A stretch of DNA of 64,000 nucleotides, from NCBI GenBank assembly GCA_021904315.1, contig CM038911.1:21549390-21613389 (forward strand). The letters run 5' to 3'. The position numbers and the translations under genes were made by a program. The stretch's first letter is position 1; every line of letters starts with the position of its first letter. The notes below the pieces were generated by a model. The model saw nothing but the letters and a program-made list of their open reading frames with translations, ran no database searches and was not told where the DNA came from. Shown here piece after piece: positions 25,421-35,794 of this stretch. The stretch comes from Sphagnum magellanicum. Lineage: Eukaryota > Streptophyta > Sphagnopsida > Sphagnales > Sphagnaceae.

Positions 25421-26590
25421 AAGGAAGGAAGGAAGGAAGTTTGTTTTGCTTGTCATGTCAAACCTCCCAAATCACTGTACCCCGTGTCATGCACTTGATA
25501 TGGTTGGAAAGGCTTTGATGAGTTGGGTGCATCAAGATAGTCCTGTAATGTATAGAACTACAATGTAGGAGTTATTGAATGTTGAACAATTTTGTCAAAG
25601 GAAATTGAACAAAATCAAATTTCATTTTTTTGAAGAAATTGAAGCATGCTTTTGGTATTGTTGAAATGTTTTAATGAGTGGGATTTCTTGGAGTTGATTT
25701 TGTAAATTTTAAACCTAAGGTGAAGTAGATATTGAGTCCAAAGTATATTTTATCATTAAAAATCCAATAAAAAATTAATTAAAATTTTGATGAAAATTGA
25801 ATTTTAGACTTAAGCTCAAGAAGGTATACAATTTTCCCTTTCAAAATTCATTCAATTGGGCCAGCAATGTAGGCCACATTAAGGAAGGATGTTTGATTGA
25901 TTTTTGTTTGTCACATTGAGATCTCCCAAACTATGGCACCCCGCATCATGCTCTTGATTTTGTTGGAAAATCCTTGATGAATAGGGGTGCAACCAGGTGT
26001 TTTTGTACCGTTCAGTTGTACTATGCAAAAGTTATTACATATTGAACTATCATTGAGAACTCAATGAAATCAAAACTAAATTTTTCAGGGGAATTGGGGT
26101 GCACTTTTGGTATTTGGAAAGTGTTCAATGACTAGAATTTTATGGAGTTGATATCATATTTTTTAGACCTAACGTGTCTGCAATTAAAATCTTGTTCACA
26201 CTGGGAGCAATTACATGATCATGTTCACACTACTTGAACCAATTACAACATAGGTTACATTGGTCTATCTATCAAACAAGTTTGTCTTGTTTTTTTGTCA
26301 CCTTGAAACTTCCCAAACCTAGTCACCTTTTATTGTGTTCTTGGTACTATTGGAAAGCCATGGATGAAAAAGAGTCACTAAGGTGATTTATACCTACATT
26401 GCATGAGTGATTGAATATTGAACAATTTTGTTATTGAAAGTTTAATAAACAAAACTAAAAAAAAAAGAAAATTAAGGTGCACTCTTGGTATTGTTGGAAA
26501 GCCCTCAATGAGTATGACATTAGAAGGAGGTAATTTGTAATTTTTAGAGCTTATGTGTGGGAGATATTGATGAATGTTGAGTGATTTTTG
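25421..26590. repeat. Three diverged tandem copies of a ~400-bp unit
   Basis: Three successive copies share ordered landmarks. These are a C-rich block (CCTCCCAAATCACTG near 25.46 kb, TCTCCCAAACTATGG near 25.92 kb, CTTCCCAAACCTAGT near 26.31 kb), then a TTGGAAA(G)..TTGATGA block, a TTATTGAATGTTGAACAATTTTG-like block, then GCA(C)TTTTGGTATT and GGAGTTGAT blocks. Spacing between copies is about 457 and 387 bases. Copies are old and diverged. The first copy is preceded by a GGAA microsatellite. No coding potential. Confidence 0.65.
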
Positions 26591-27780
26591 TCATTATAAA
26601 ATAAACTAAATTATAATATTTGATTTTGGAAAGAAAAATTAATTGGGTTGTGAATTCATAACTCTTAGACCAATTGTGTGGGATTTGGAAAAAGAAATTA
26701 GTTGTGTAACAAATTCATACTTGAGCCACCAGCACATGCCATTCTAGTCTTCATTATAAATGCAATAAATTTCAATAATTACCTAATGCTCTTTAGTTTC
26801 AACTTAAAGAATATTCATACATGTAGAATGTTAAAGATGGTATTTACATCTTACTACATGTTTTCCACTTTAATTAATTTCAAAATGAAATTGAATTTTT
26901 ATGCAAATACATGCCAATAATTACATTTTCAATTTTTTGACTGTTAAAAAATCCAATCGGTTTTTACAAATTTGAAATATATAAGCTTTCCACCAAATAA
27001 AGTTTTTTTTTGGTTCAAAAAGTGGTCACACTTTAGGTATCATGTTTCAAACGAATTAAGATGATTAGATATGTAATATTTTAAATTGCTTAATTTTAGA
27101 TGAATTGAATACATAAAATCATATTCGAATATAAAAACCATGACAATTATTGAATGTTTAGAATCTCTGAAGTATGGAAATTTGGACATTTATGTGATTT
27201 CTGGATTTCTTACATTAACATGCATCAATATGTGGAAAGTTGAAGATTATGGCATTTCATAACTTGAAACTTTGAATGTGAAATTTGGAAGAAATTGGTA
27301 GGATATGGTTGTTAATTTAATATTTTCTTGAATTCAATTGGCAAGTTGTTGAACTAAGAACCAAACTCATAAACATTTAAAATCTGATTGACCTAATTGG
27401 CTAGAGCTAGGTGTGATTTATTATAACTAAAACTTCATTTACATTGAAAATAAAATAGAGAATTTTAAAATTAATCAAAACTAATAATTGGTATCACAAC
27501 AAAATATGGTCATTTCAATTTTGAATCTTAGGGATTCTTTGTATTATTTTGGGCACTTCTTCCACTTGGAGGGTATTATTTTGTTACGTAATTATCAAAA
27601 TCTACTTCTTATTTATGAATAAATATGATAAATTTTCACACTGGAAAAGAAAGATCAACCTATATGTAAATGAGAATATTGAAATTATATTATCAAATGC
27701 CATATTTAAAATATCTTGTGTTGGCCTAATCTGTTGGAAATTGACATCAGAAAAATGAGAGAATAGAGATGGGAAAAACA
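26591..27780. other. AT-rich sequence, no gene recognised
   Basis: Very AT-rich, without recognisable coding sequence or clear repeat. Confidence 0.4.
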
Positions 27781-29800
27781 CATTTATTATGAGCTTTCCA
27801 CCCTACCCATAATCTAGATTAGATCTTAATAATCTCTAAAGACCGACACAAATTGTGTTATAAAAGGGCAACCATTTTCCCTTTAGAAGCACCATATGTA
27901 TATCTAAAAGTACACTTCACCACCACATTTAGTTGGGCTCCTTACTTCAACCATATTCTACAAATAATCCTCATACCCTAAACCCAACCCCTACCATGAT
28001 CCTTCAATCACTCCCCCATCCCTAAACCTATAACCACCCTCTGCACTTCACAAGCTCCAAATAGAACAAATCCTTCACATTTTCACCAACCACTCCATTA
28101 ATGTCTATGGAGCCATCCAAACAAATCTAGCCTACACAATTAAATGGAAAGGATACCCCAATTTAGATAATATAATTCTAACCTTTTTGGAAATACAAAC
28201 AAATATGATTATAAAATTAACATCTAGTTAGTACAAGAACGTTGCATATCGAAACCTTCGAGCACACCCATTCATCACAACCCTAATTGCAAGAACCCAA
28301 AATACATCCATCCCTTCTTAAACATTCTCAATCTCCACATTTAGTTCCAAGGACAACACCCCAATGAACATGTCAAATGTAGCATCCCATCCATAGACAT
28401 ATTAGGCACCCAAGCTCACTTATATGGTTCTTTTGGTAAATAGAATGGAACATTATCCTACTTGCAGTTATTGTTGCTTTGGCATCAGTAGAATATTTCT
28501 TCCATGCAAACACAAATCTATCTATCTAGACCGTCATAATAAGACTTTGAAACAGAAGTTGATTAGCTTTGATAATGATATCCACACCTGTGCAATTTCC
28601 CCTGCAACAGGTTTAAGTTTAGCAGATCTCTTGCAATTTCTTCCTAATTATATAAAACTAAACCCAATGACTTTTTCCTTGTTTGTGTCCACCAACACCC
28701 CCACCATCCCAACCTCCTTTCTTAAACCCAAATTAAATTCCTAGTCATATCAAACAAATTAACCATATCCCCTGAATCTTCGCACCACCTCACTCCTAAA
28801 CATGCTTCTCTAAACAATGGAAACAATCTTCTCTCCTGCCCAAACCACTTTGCCCCTCCTCCCTCCCCTTTTATATGTTCTTAACCTTGTCCTCGCATCT
28901 GTTGATTTCCCTGGGTCCCAAAGCATTTACATAGATGGATTTGTCATTGAAGACTAAAGTTTCACTTCTACAAGATATGGTGCCTATTCTCCATTTAAGA
29001 ACAATCAATACACAAGCAATTGTTGGAAACATTTTTTCTAGTCTACCCTTTCCCATCCTTGATATACAAACTATGTGGACCCCTTCATACATGGCCACAC
29101 CTCTTATCCTCTTGTTAACATCCAGTTGTCCATGGTTTATACATAGATTAACGTATCAAAATCCAATGGCACATTTGAAAATTCCTTCTCACCCACCAAT
29201 CTACTAGATGAAGATGTTTTGTTAATGATCTTGCTTCACCCAATTTCCCAAGAGAACCCACTATGCTCCCTAATTACTTTCATGCTCTTGTTCCCACTCA
29301 AAATGCTCTTACCTTGCTCAATTACATGTAGGTATCCTCTTGTTAATGGCCTCCACCACACATTCCTCCCTCCCTACTAACCCCACCCATTCAATTTGCA
29401 TCCAATCCATCGAATCCACATATTGTCATGACTGAATCCCCAAAGCTACTATCACTAAAAAAATTCAACAAAATGCAATCCTCTCTTGAAGGCCATGTGC
29501 TCATGCAATTGGCTAGTGGACCACTCCTAGTCCTCACCATTAGTCAAAGAGAAGTGACTTGTCCATGTCTTCCTCTTTAGGAGCACACTTTCACTTCCGG
29601 CCCTCCCACATCAAAAATCTACAAATCCATCTACATCTAATTTCAAATTGATCATCATTTGCCATCATCCTCAATAAATGTAAACTCAAATCTCAACCTC
29701 CCCATAATGCCAATCCACATGGTCATCACCCCTTTCCTCCTTCCCTCATTACCTAACCCCACTTTCAAATACCTTACACTACCCTAAATTTACATTGATA
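27781..29800. other. C-rich, strand-asymmetric sequence, unassigned
   Basis: The forward strand is conspicuously rich in C and poor in G over about 2 kb, unlike both sides. Open frames such as 28424-28744 and 28935-29207 exist, but no domain is recognisable. The bias is of the kind left by one old inserted element with a biased sense strand; both edges are fairly sharp by eye. Confidence 0.4.
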
Positions 29801-32400
29801 TGACTAACATAAAGCTGACCCTTGACAAGGGGTACTAGCCTTATGGTGAAGAGGTGCACAAATGCTAATGAAGGCATTTGTCTTCTATCCAAAGAGGTGG
29901 AGGGGGCAAGGGGTCCAAGTGGTGGAAGCCACTCTGGCCCAATTGAGAATTTTAGAGGCTTTCATCTCCTTGGAGAGTGATGGAAACCCATTGTTTGAGA
30001 AAAGTGGTTAGGACAGAGAGAGGGGCCTTTCGGGCCCTTCATACTCACACATTGTTGGCACAAAGATGTTAAAATGTCAGCTTGTTTGTGCAAACTATCA
30101 AATTTTTTCTTGCTAGAGGAAAAACTGATCTCTTGGATGCCAATCTGAGTAACTCCATTCTTTGCTTAGGCTGCTTCCAAGGCTGGTGGAGCTGGGTTAT
30201 AGTTGATTTCTTATGACCAGTTGTTTGATATCATGCCCTCCAACAGTTCCCAGCAAACCCAGATTTTCTGAACAACCCTGGACTTTCAATCTCTTCATCT
30301 GCTGGTTCTTAACAGAACCAGTTTCATGAAACTTTTCCAACCCCAAGCTATTCTGCATATGCCTAACCAGAAACCTTTGGGTAATTTGTAGCAAAATCAA
30401 AAAACTACCCAGCATTAGTATAGCAATATCTATATGAAATATGTATCTACTCAACACACACAACTGTCTCTTGTCTCATCATCAAATAGTGAATGGGCTT
30501 GTTGCACTGCAAGCAAATGAAAATAATGCAAGCATCAGCAACAATCCCTTCAACAATAAAAGACAGCCCTCAACATGATGGAAGTGATAGTATCCCCCAC
30601 TATGTTTATTCTACCAACTATTTGCAACAAACATTTATGCACACAAATTTGTGAGAATGTGGAGTGGAACAATAGGAGGTGTACTAAAAAGCCACGTGTA
30701 AAAGGCCAGCTTTATTGCTATCATGGGTCTATAATGCAGATTAAGAAGAAAATGCATTTTCTTCTTAATCTACATTATAGACCCATGGATTTAAGTCACA
30801 GAGTTTCTGGAACATGGGAGCCTGCACCTGCATGGTTTGTCTCCTCAACCATGATCTGACCATCCATGGGAGGCAAGCATTTCATTAACAGGACTGGTGC
30901 GAACCAACTGCTTCTGTGCAGATGACCTTGCTTGTTGCTTCCAGAGTTCATGGTGATGTGGAGATGAGAGAACTCATTGCGAAATGAGTGCTCAGGAACA
31001 ACCCTGCAAATGCTGCAAGTTAATTGCTACAATTAAACATATCAATGTAGTCAAGCCCCTGAATGGCTACAATCCTACAAAAGGCAAACAGAATGGCCAT
31101 TATTGATCTCCACCCTTATCTAGACATCTTTCAATATGTGCGAGAACTTCCTTACCATGCCCATGAATGGCATATCCTATCAGCATGGCAGCTCAGGAGA
31201 CCACATTGCATGCGGGCATCTTGTCAAATGATCTCAAAGCTTCCCATGCCTTCTTCCAACTTGTGGCATGCATTTGAACAAAAGCAACTGCCCCATAGAG
31301 ACATGGGAGTTAGAACCACAGTGAATGATTTGTTCATGATGCCTGCCACCTTCAATTGCTCCCCCAGAGACCCACACATCCAAGGCTCTTACGAAAATTG
31401 CAAGATCAAGTTTTGGCTTTCATGTACAATGCAGCCTGTAGAGGATGAGAATCATGTTTCTGGAACTAATGAGGTTGATGACCATCCTCAGGAATACTGT
31501 GGCCATCAATGATTTGCTGTGACCAAACCAGTCTTGTACCCAGCTAATAGAGAAGCCATGATATGATTCATTCATGAGAACCTTAGTAAGAAAGAAAATT
31601 GTAGCCAGTTATAAACCTCCAGAATCCATGAACTCAGACCAAGGATTCCAGCAACCTGCTGGCTGTTGCTGGTTTCTGCCAGACCCCATGTTTCCCTTGA
31701 AAGCAATTACTTACCTGTCTTTCAAGCCTCTCTACCACAAGAGTCAAGAAACCGAGTTGCAAAACCTAAAATCAATGACTGCTAATGACCTAAACACTTG
31801 TCCTCCATTGTGGCCTCTAGCTGCATAAAATCCTAGTGGGGGCCAGCACATACATTTTGCAATCCCAAAATCATTCCTGCTCCATGTTCCAATTTTGGCA
31901 GGATTGGAAATGGGACCCTGTGAAAGCCTAGACGCTTAAAGCAATTCAATGAAGAACCATGAGGGCCAAACAAAATCATTCATCATGTCATTGCAAGACA
32001 TCCACACTGAAGGAAAAAAAACAGAGGGTCGCTCTTTATTGTAATGGGTATGTAAATGAATGGTGTAAGTACTCTGCTCTGATGATCATAAGTTGGAACC
32101 ACGTCAGGCAATCCCGAGAACCCTGACTACCTAAAACCCGGGAGCATATTCCAAAGTTTGGCGTGTGTCCCGATCCGAGAAGGTCCCTTGAGAAAACCGC
32201 GCTCAGATCGCACAGCCACAAGCATAGTCTCAGGAGGAAGGATAATCTCACAGTATGCAAGGCGTCGATTCCCTGGCGCACAAATATTTCGTAACATAGG
32301 CTGTTTGTCTTCAAGATCAACATATGTAACCTAGGGTTTATTGAATTCTCTCCAACTAGCTTTTCCACATACCTATTGCTTTCAGTATTCACAGTCGGAG
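29801..32400. other. Unassigned sequence of moderate GC
   Basis: Less AT-rich than the rest of the intergenic DNA, with several open frames (for example 31063-31512 forward, 30197-30463 reverse) but no domain or motif I can name. The section from about 32.03 kb upward may be the 3' untranslated or downstream region of the small gene at 32.56 kb: reverse-strand AATAAA signals lie near 32.03 and 32.34 kb. It also contains the near-perfect palindrome at 30.72 kb. Confidence 0.35.
30722..30787. repeat. 66-bp near-perfect loopless palindrome
   Basis: Two 33-base arms meet with no spacer, centred on ATGCAT (30752-30757). The arms start CATGGGTCTATAATG and are complementary at all positions but one (30737 against 30772). 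As RNA it would form a long hairpin with only the minimal loop. No flanking target duplication was seen. Confidence 0.85.
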
Positions 32401-32555
32401 AAGCAACACCGCGTGGTCACACCTCACCATCATCATCACACTACATACACGCGAACCAAAAAAATCCCGTTCTGGAACATAGTCTTCAGATCCTTGCACC
32501 GGATGCACAAGAGAAACCGCCCCCCGCCCGCGCACAAGCCTCACGCCTCTCTCAC

Positions 32556-32831
32556 TCACTTCTTCTGCACTTTCTCCTTAATCCACCGTAACCCGTTACT
32601 GGTCCCGCTCTTCACCTTTTGTGCACCCACCGCAACCACCTCCTTGGTCTTCTCCATCCCCTTGCTAGCCACCGCAATCACCTTCTTGTTCACCTCCGCC
32701 AGCTTCTCCTTGCTGCTCCCTTTCTGACCCGCCTTGTTGGCGGTCTCATCCTCATCGAAATTGCTGCCCGCCTTACTTGTCCATCCCAGCCCGCTGGACT
32801 CTTGCTTGTCATAGCTGTTTTTGCTCGCCAT
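32556..32831 (-). CDS. Small Lys-rich conserved plant-type protein, 91 residues
   Basis: A single open frame from ATG at 32831 to TGA at 32558-32556 codes for 91 residues with about one fifth Lys. The first 35 residues are Gly/Ser/Asp-rich and likely disordered (GLGWTSKAGSNFDEDE). The rest is a charged, probably helical segment with two related blocks (VASKGMEKTKEV and VGAQKVKSGT) ending in GLRWIKEKVQKK. I recall similar short proteins annotated as unknown or LEA-like in plants, but cannot name a family. There is no signal peptide or membrane segment, so a soluble intracellular protein is inferred. The gene sits in a local GC-rich island with an intact frame and a well-formed start. Codon composition is less AT-biased than the surroundings, as expected of a living gene. 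No intron is needed. Confidence 0.75.
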   Translation of the reverse strand: MASKNSYDKQESSGLGWTSKAGSNFDEDETANKAGQKGSSKEKLAEVNKKVIAVASKGMEKTKEVVAVGAQKVKSGTSNGLRWIKEKVQKK

Positions 32832-32845
32832 GTCTCCTCCTCCTC

Positions 32846-32960
32846 TCTTCTCTGTTTGTCTCCGTGTGTGTTTCTCCTCTTCTCTTCTCTGTTTGTCTCC
32901 GTGTGTGTTTGTCCTCTTCTCTTCTCTGTTTGTCTCCGTGTGTGTTTCTCCTCCTCTCTT
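32846..32960 (-). repeat. 37-bp tandem repeat in the leader of the small gene
   Basis: Three copies of a 37-base unit (TCTGTTTGTCTCCGTGTGTG followed by TTTCTCCTCTTCTCT-like sequence) begin at 32851, 32888 and 32925. On the coding (reverse) strand this is a purine-rich GAGAAGAGGAGAAACACACA-type array ending just upstream of the start codon at 32831, so it lies in the probable 5' untranslated region or core promoter. Purine-rich GAGA leaders are common in plant genes; exact 37-bp reiteration is less usual. Confidence 0.8.
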
Positions 32961-33004
32961 CTATGCGTCTGCACCTACGCTTGTGGCGCCCTCTTTGTTT
33001 CTGC

Positions 33005-33064
33005 TACATGCGTGTGCGTACGCAAGTACGTACGCGCTTACGCACGGAAGTGCACACGCGTTGT
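33005..33064. promoter_or_regulatory. Alternating purine-pyrimidine tract upstream of small gene
   Basis: About 60 bases of mostly alternating purine and pyrimidine with many CG and TACG steps (for example TGCGTGTGCGTACGCAAGTA). Such sequence can adopt Z-DNA under torsional stress, and CG density here is far above that of the AT-rich surroundings. It lies 170-230 bases upstream of the start codon at 32831, a plausible promoter position. Regulatory function is inference. Confidence 0.4.
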
Positions 33065-33099
33065 CTGAGTTTCTAGATTGCAAGTTTTCCACCTACTTA

Positions 33100-34638
33100 T
33101 TAGGTATCTGATTCAGCGTTTTTTTCACCAAAATGAGGAAAATAAAGAATAAAAAGGCATTCTATCGCAATATTCCCGTTTAAAAAAATAAATATCGCCA
33201 TTTTTTAAAAATTAAACTTTTCGCCACATTTTAGTTTGGTAGCATTTTTTAAAACTAATTTTTCTACTTGGGAGCCAGGTTTAAAAACCTGTTGCCATTT
33301 AATAATGCTATATCCCTCTTGGGTTGCTGGCAATGACGCAACAACAGGAAACACTGAAAAGAATATCACGGATCTGATTTACCACCACTTTAATTTGAAA
33401 ATAATATACCCATCAGAAAATCACGTTGAACCTCAAAGCATTTGTCTAATGAATTTTTTCATATCATCATCAGAAATTAGAATTGGGTTCCATCAATTAC
33501 CTACTAGGCTCTTTCTATCTTTTAAAATTGTGCTCCTATGTATAATCAAAACTTATGTTTATCATAAGTTTGAAATGTTTAATCACGTTTAAAGAAAAAT
33601 CTTTGGACCTTTGGCACTGCCTTACAATTACTTATTGAAAAAAAAACCTTCAAAACAGGGGGAGTTGACTGTACAATAGGAACATATCTCATGACTAAGT
33701 GTGTTGGACTAAGTGCAACGCGCATGTGCTTTTGAAACTGTTGAATCTCTCATGTCAAAGAGCTGAATGTTGCTATAGCTAGTGCATCTTCGTCATTAGC
33801 CGATTTGTGACAGATGACAGCTTTTTAGTTGTAGGTTTTTCTTTGTTATCATGAATTGTCATTTCATAGTCATGAGTCCTCTTTGCACGCAAAGGTATTT
33901 ATCTGATTTGTGTTGATTGTTTGCTTTTGTTTTTTCTTTGAGTTGTGTTTACTTGTGTTCTCTTTTGCCTTGTACTTTTGATGGATGAGTTCCCATCCTT
34001 GATTTTTATTGACAGGGTTTTTCTTATCCTAATTATCATGACTACATATAGTCAAGTCAAGCTCCGCACTCCACGTATTAGACTTTAGCATGGTATCCCC
34101 CTCTCTTGAGAATGGTAGATAAACAATGGGAAGCTTCTTCATTTCTTTCCATTTCCTCCTATTTGTCGTGTTTTCTTGCAATAAAGTTTTCCCTGTTCAA
34201 GTGGGGGAGGAAAGACAGTAGGCAAAATGCAGATATGTTTCCAACATGGAATGTTATCACCTGACCATTGGCTCTCATTTTCCAAATAACAGATTCCAGT
34301 TTTTGCTCACCTAAAACAGCAGCCCCTTGATCTTTGGCATGTATCACACATGGGACAAAAAGGATAACAATATGACGAAGTGTCAGATTTCAGTGCTCAT
34401 TCTTTCAAAAGAGTCTAAAAATTTCTAGATAGATCCACTATACCCCTGAAAAGCTTCTAATCATTTTAAATTTGGGCATTCATGTGCTTTTCTTGTCTTT
34501 TCTGAACAAGAGCTCCCAAAACATTTGATTATATTGGGGTATTTTGCAAATTGTCAAAAATATTGGTCATATGTGGCCAAGTCGTTTGCAACCTATATGC
34601 ATTATTTTTTAAAACTATGAATTAATATGTTTGGGCTT
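33100..34638. other. AT-rich sequence, no gene recognised
   Basis: Upstream region of the small gene; no coding domain recognised. It may include the distal promoter. Confidence 0.4.
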
Positions 34639-34646
34639 CTCTTTGA

Positions 34647-34866
34647 TCGGCCAGGGTGAACCAGCACCCATGTTTGGTACCTTCACCCTTTTGAGTGAGG
34701 CCTATTAGTGACCATATTAAGCCTGAAAAATGTTAGATTTGAACTCAAAGACCCCGGCTTTTGTCTACTCGTGGGATATTCATAATATTTAGAAATAACT
34801 TAAATGGATTTCAGGATTTTTACTATGGTACCAATCACCAACAGTAGGTACTGGTTCACCCAAGGC
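34647..34866. mobile_element. 220-bp MITE with 8-bp duplication
   Basis: Short non-autonomous DNA element. The left end contains GGGTGAACCAG (34653-34664 region), and the right end carries the complementary CTGGTTCACCC (34851-34861 region). Weaker pairing continues inward through GGTACC on both sides. Flanking direct repeats CTCTTTGA occur at 34639-34646 and 34867-34874. An 8-bp duplication fits a hAT-mobilised MITE. No coding capacity. Confidence 0.6.
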
Positions 34867-35161
34867 CTCTTTGAACCCCAAATCTGAACCTGAAATGTAT
34901 ATAAATGGTCTCAAGGACTACCCCAAGTATAGAGGGTCCTCTCACTTGCACCCCTACACCTGCTACCAATAACCTAAGTTTGACCAGTGTTTTTTCCTTG
35001 ATTTTTTATTGCTCTCAAGTGGCAAATTTTTGCTAGAAAAACACATTTGACATTAGAGATATCCATTAAGTCAGGAAAAGACAGCACGAGTACCCTGAGT
35101 TTGGTCATACACAGGGTGAGATTCATAAAAAACCTGCAAAAAAGTACATTAGCAATCAATG

Positions 35162-35211
35162 GGGGGTGAAACTCAGAAAACCATCAAATTTGATGGTTTT
35201 CTGAGTTTCAC
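35162..35211. repeat. 50-bp perfect loopless palindrome
   Basis: Two 25-base arms that are exact complements meet at 35186/35187 without any spacer. The left arm begins GGGTGAAACTCAGAAAACCA. Related AGGGTGAA strings occur near 35108, 35432 and 35447 and in the MITE at 34.65 kb, so the palindrome may derive from head-to-head terminal repeats of a related element. Confidence 0.9.
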
Positions 35212-35794
35212 CCTGTCTTTCTTTTTTCCTGAGCGCCTCCACTGATGCTACATAGATTTTCACTGCTCCTACCTGTACAGGTACTATAATTCCTCTCCAA
35301 CCTTGTGCATTAAATGCTGAGATTCAGCACTTCGTACTGGCTTTCAGCATCGCATACTGAGATTTAATAAAATTTCCTTACTTTACGGATACTATTAAAA
35401 CAGGGGTTAGGGGGTCAAAGGAGGCCCAGAGATGGGGTGAAGACAGGGTGAATTTGCGGATGACTGTATTGTGAACCATGTTTTTCCACCAAAAAAAAAA
35501 TCACTAAATATCAATCATTGACCAGACAAAAGAAATCACCACCCCAACCCTAATACTCATTTGATGTGTCATTACGCACATGCCCTGACCATCTTTTGTT
35601 AAGTGCTAGTGGGAGGACCCCTTATACACATGAATAGTTCGGTGTCAACAAAGTGGTAAAGAGTGGGACTTTTCATTTAATTAAATGTTCATGCTCTTTG
35701 TGAATGAACTTTTTGCTTTCTAAAACTTTCCAACCCATCAGGTTTCAGGGACCAAAAAAGAGGGAAAAAAAAAAAGGACTAGAGCTTGGCAAGG
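35212..35794. other. Unassigned sequence between palindrome and foldback element
   Basis: No coding domain recognised. Repeats of GGTGAA and of CAGCACTTCG/CAGCATCGCA-like strings occur near 35.32-35.47 kb, probably remains of small elements. Confidence 0.35.

Noticed and set aside
29825..30060. Possible SINE with TAGCCTTATGGTGAAGAGG
   Set aside because: Box A resemblance only; no box B, tail or duplication found.
31063..31512. 149-codon forward frame as a gene
   Set aside because: No domain, no support for splice sites or start; composition not distinct from unassigned surroundings.
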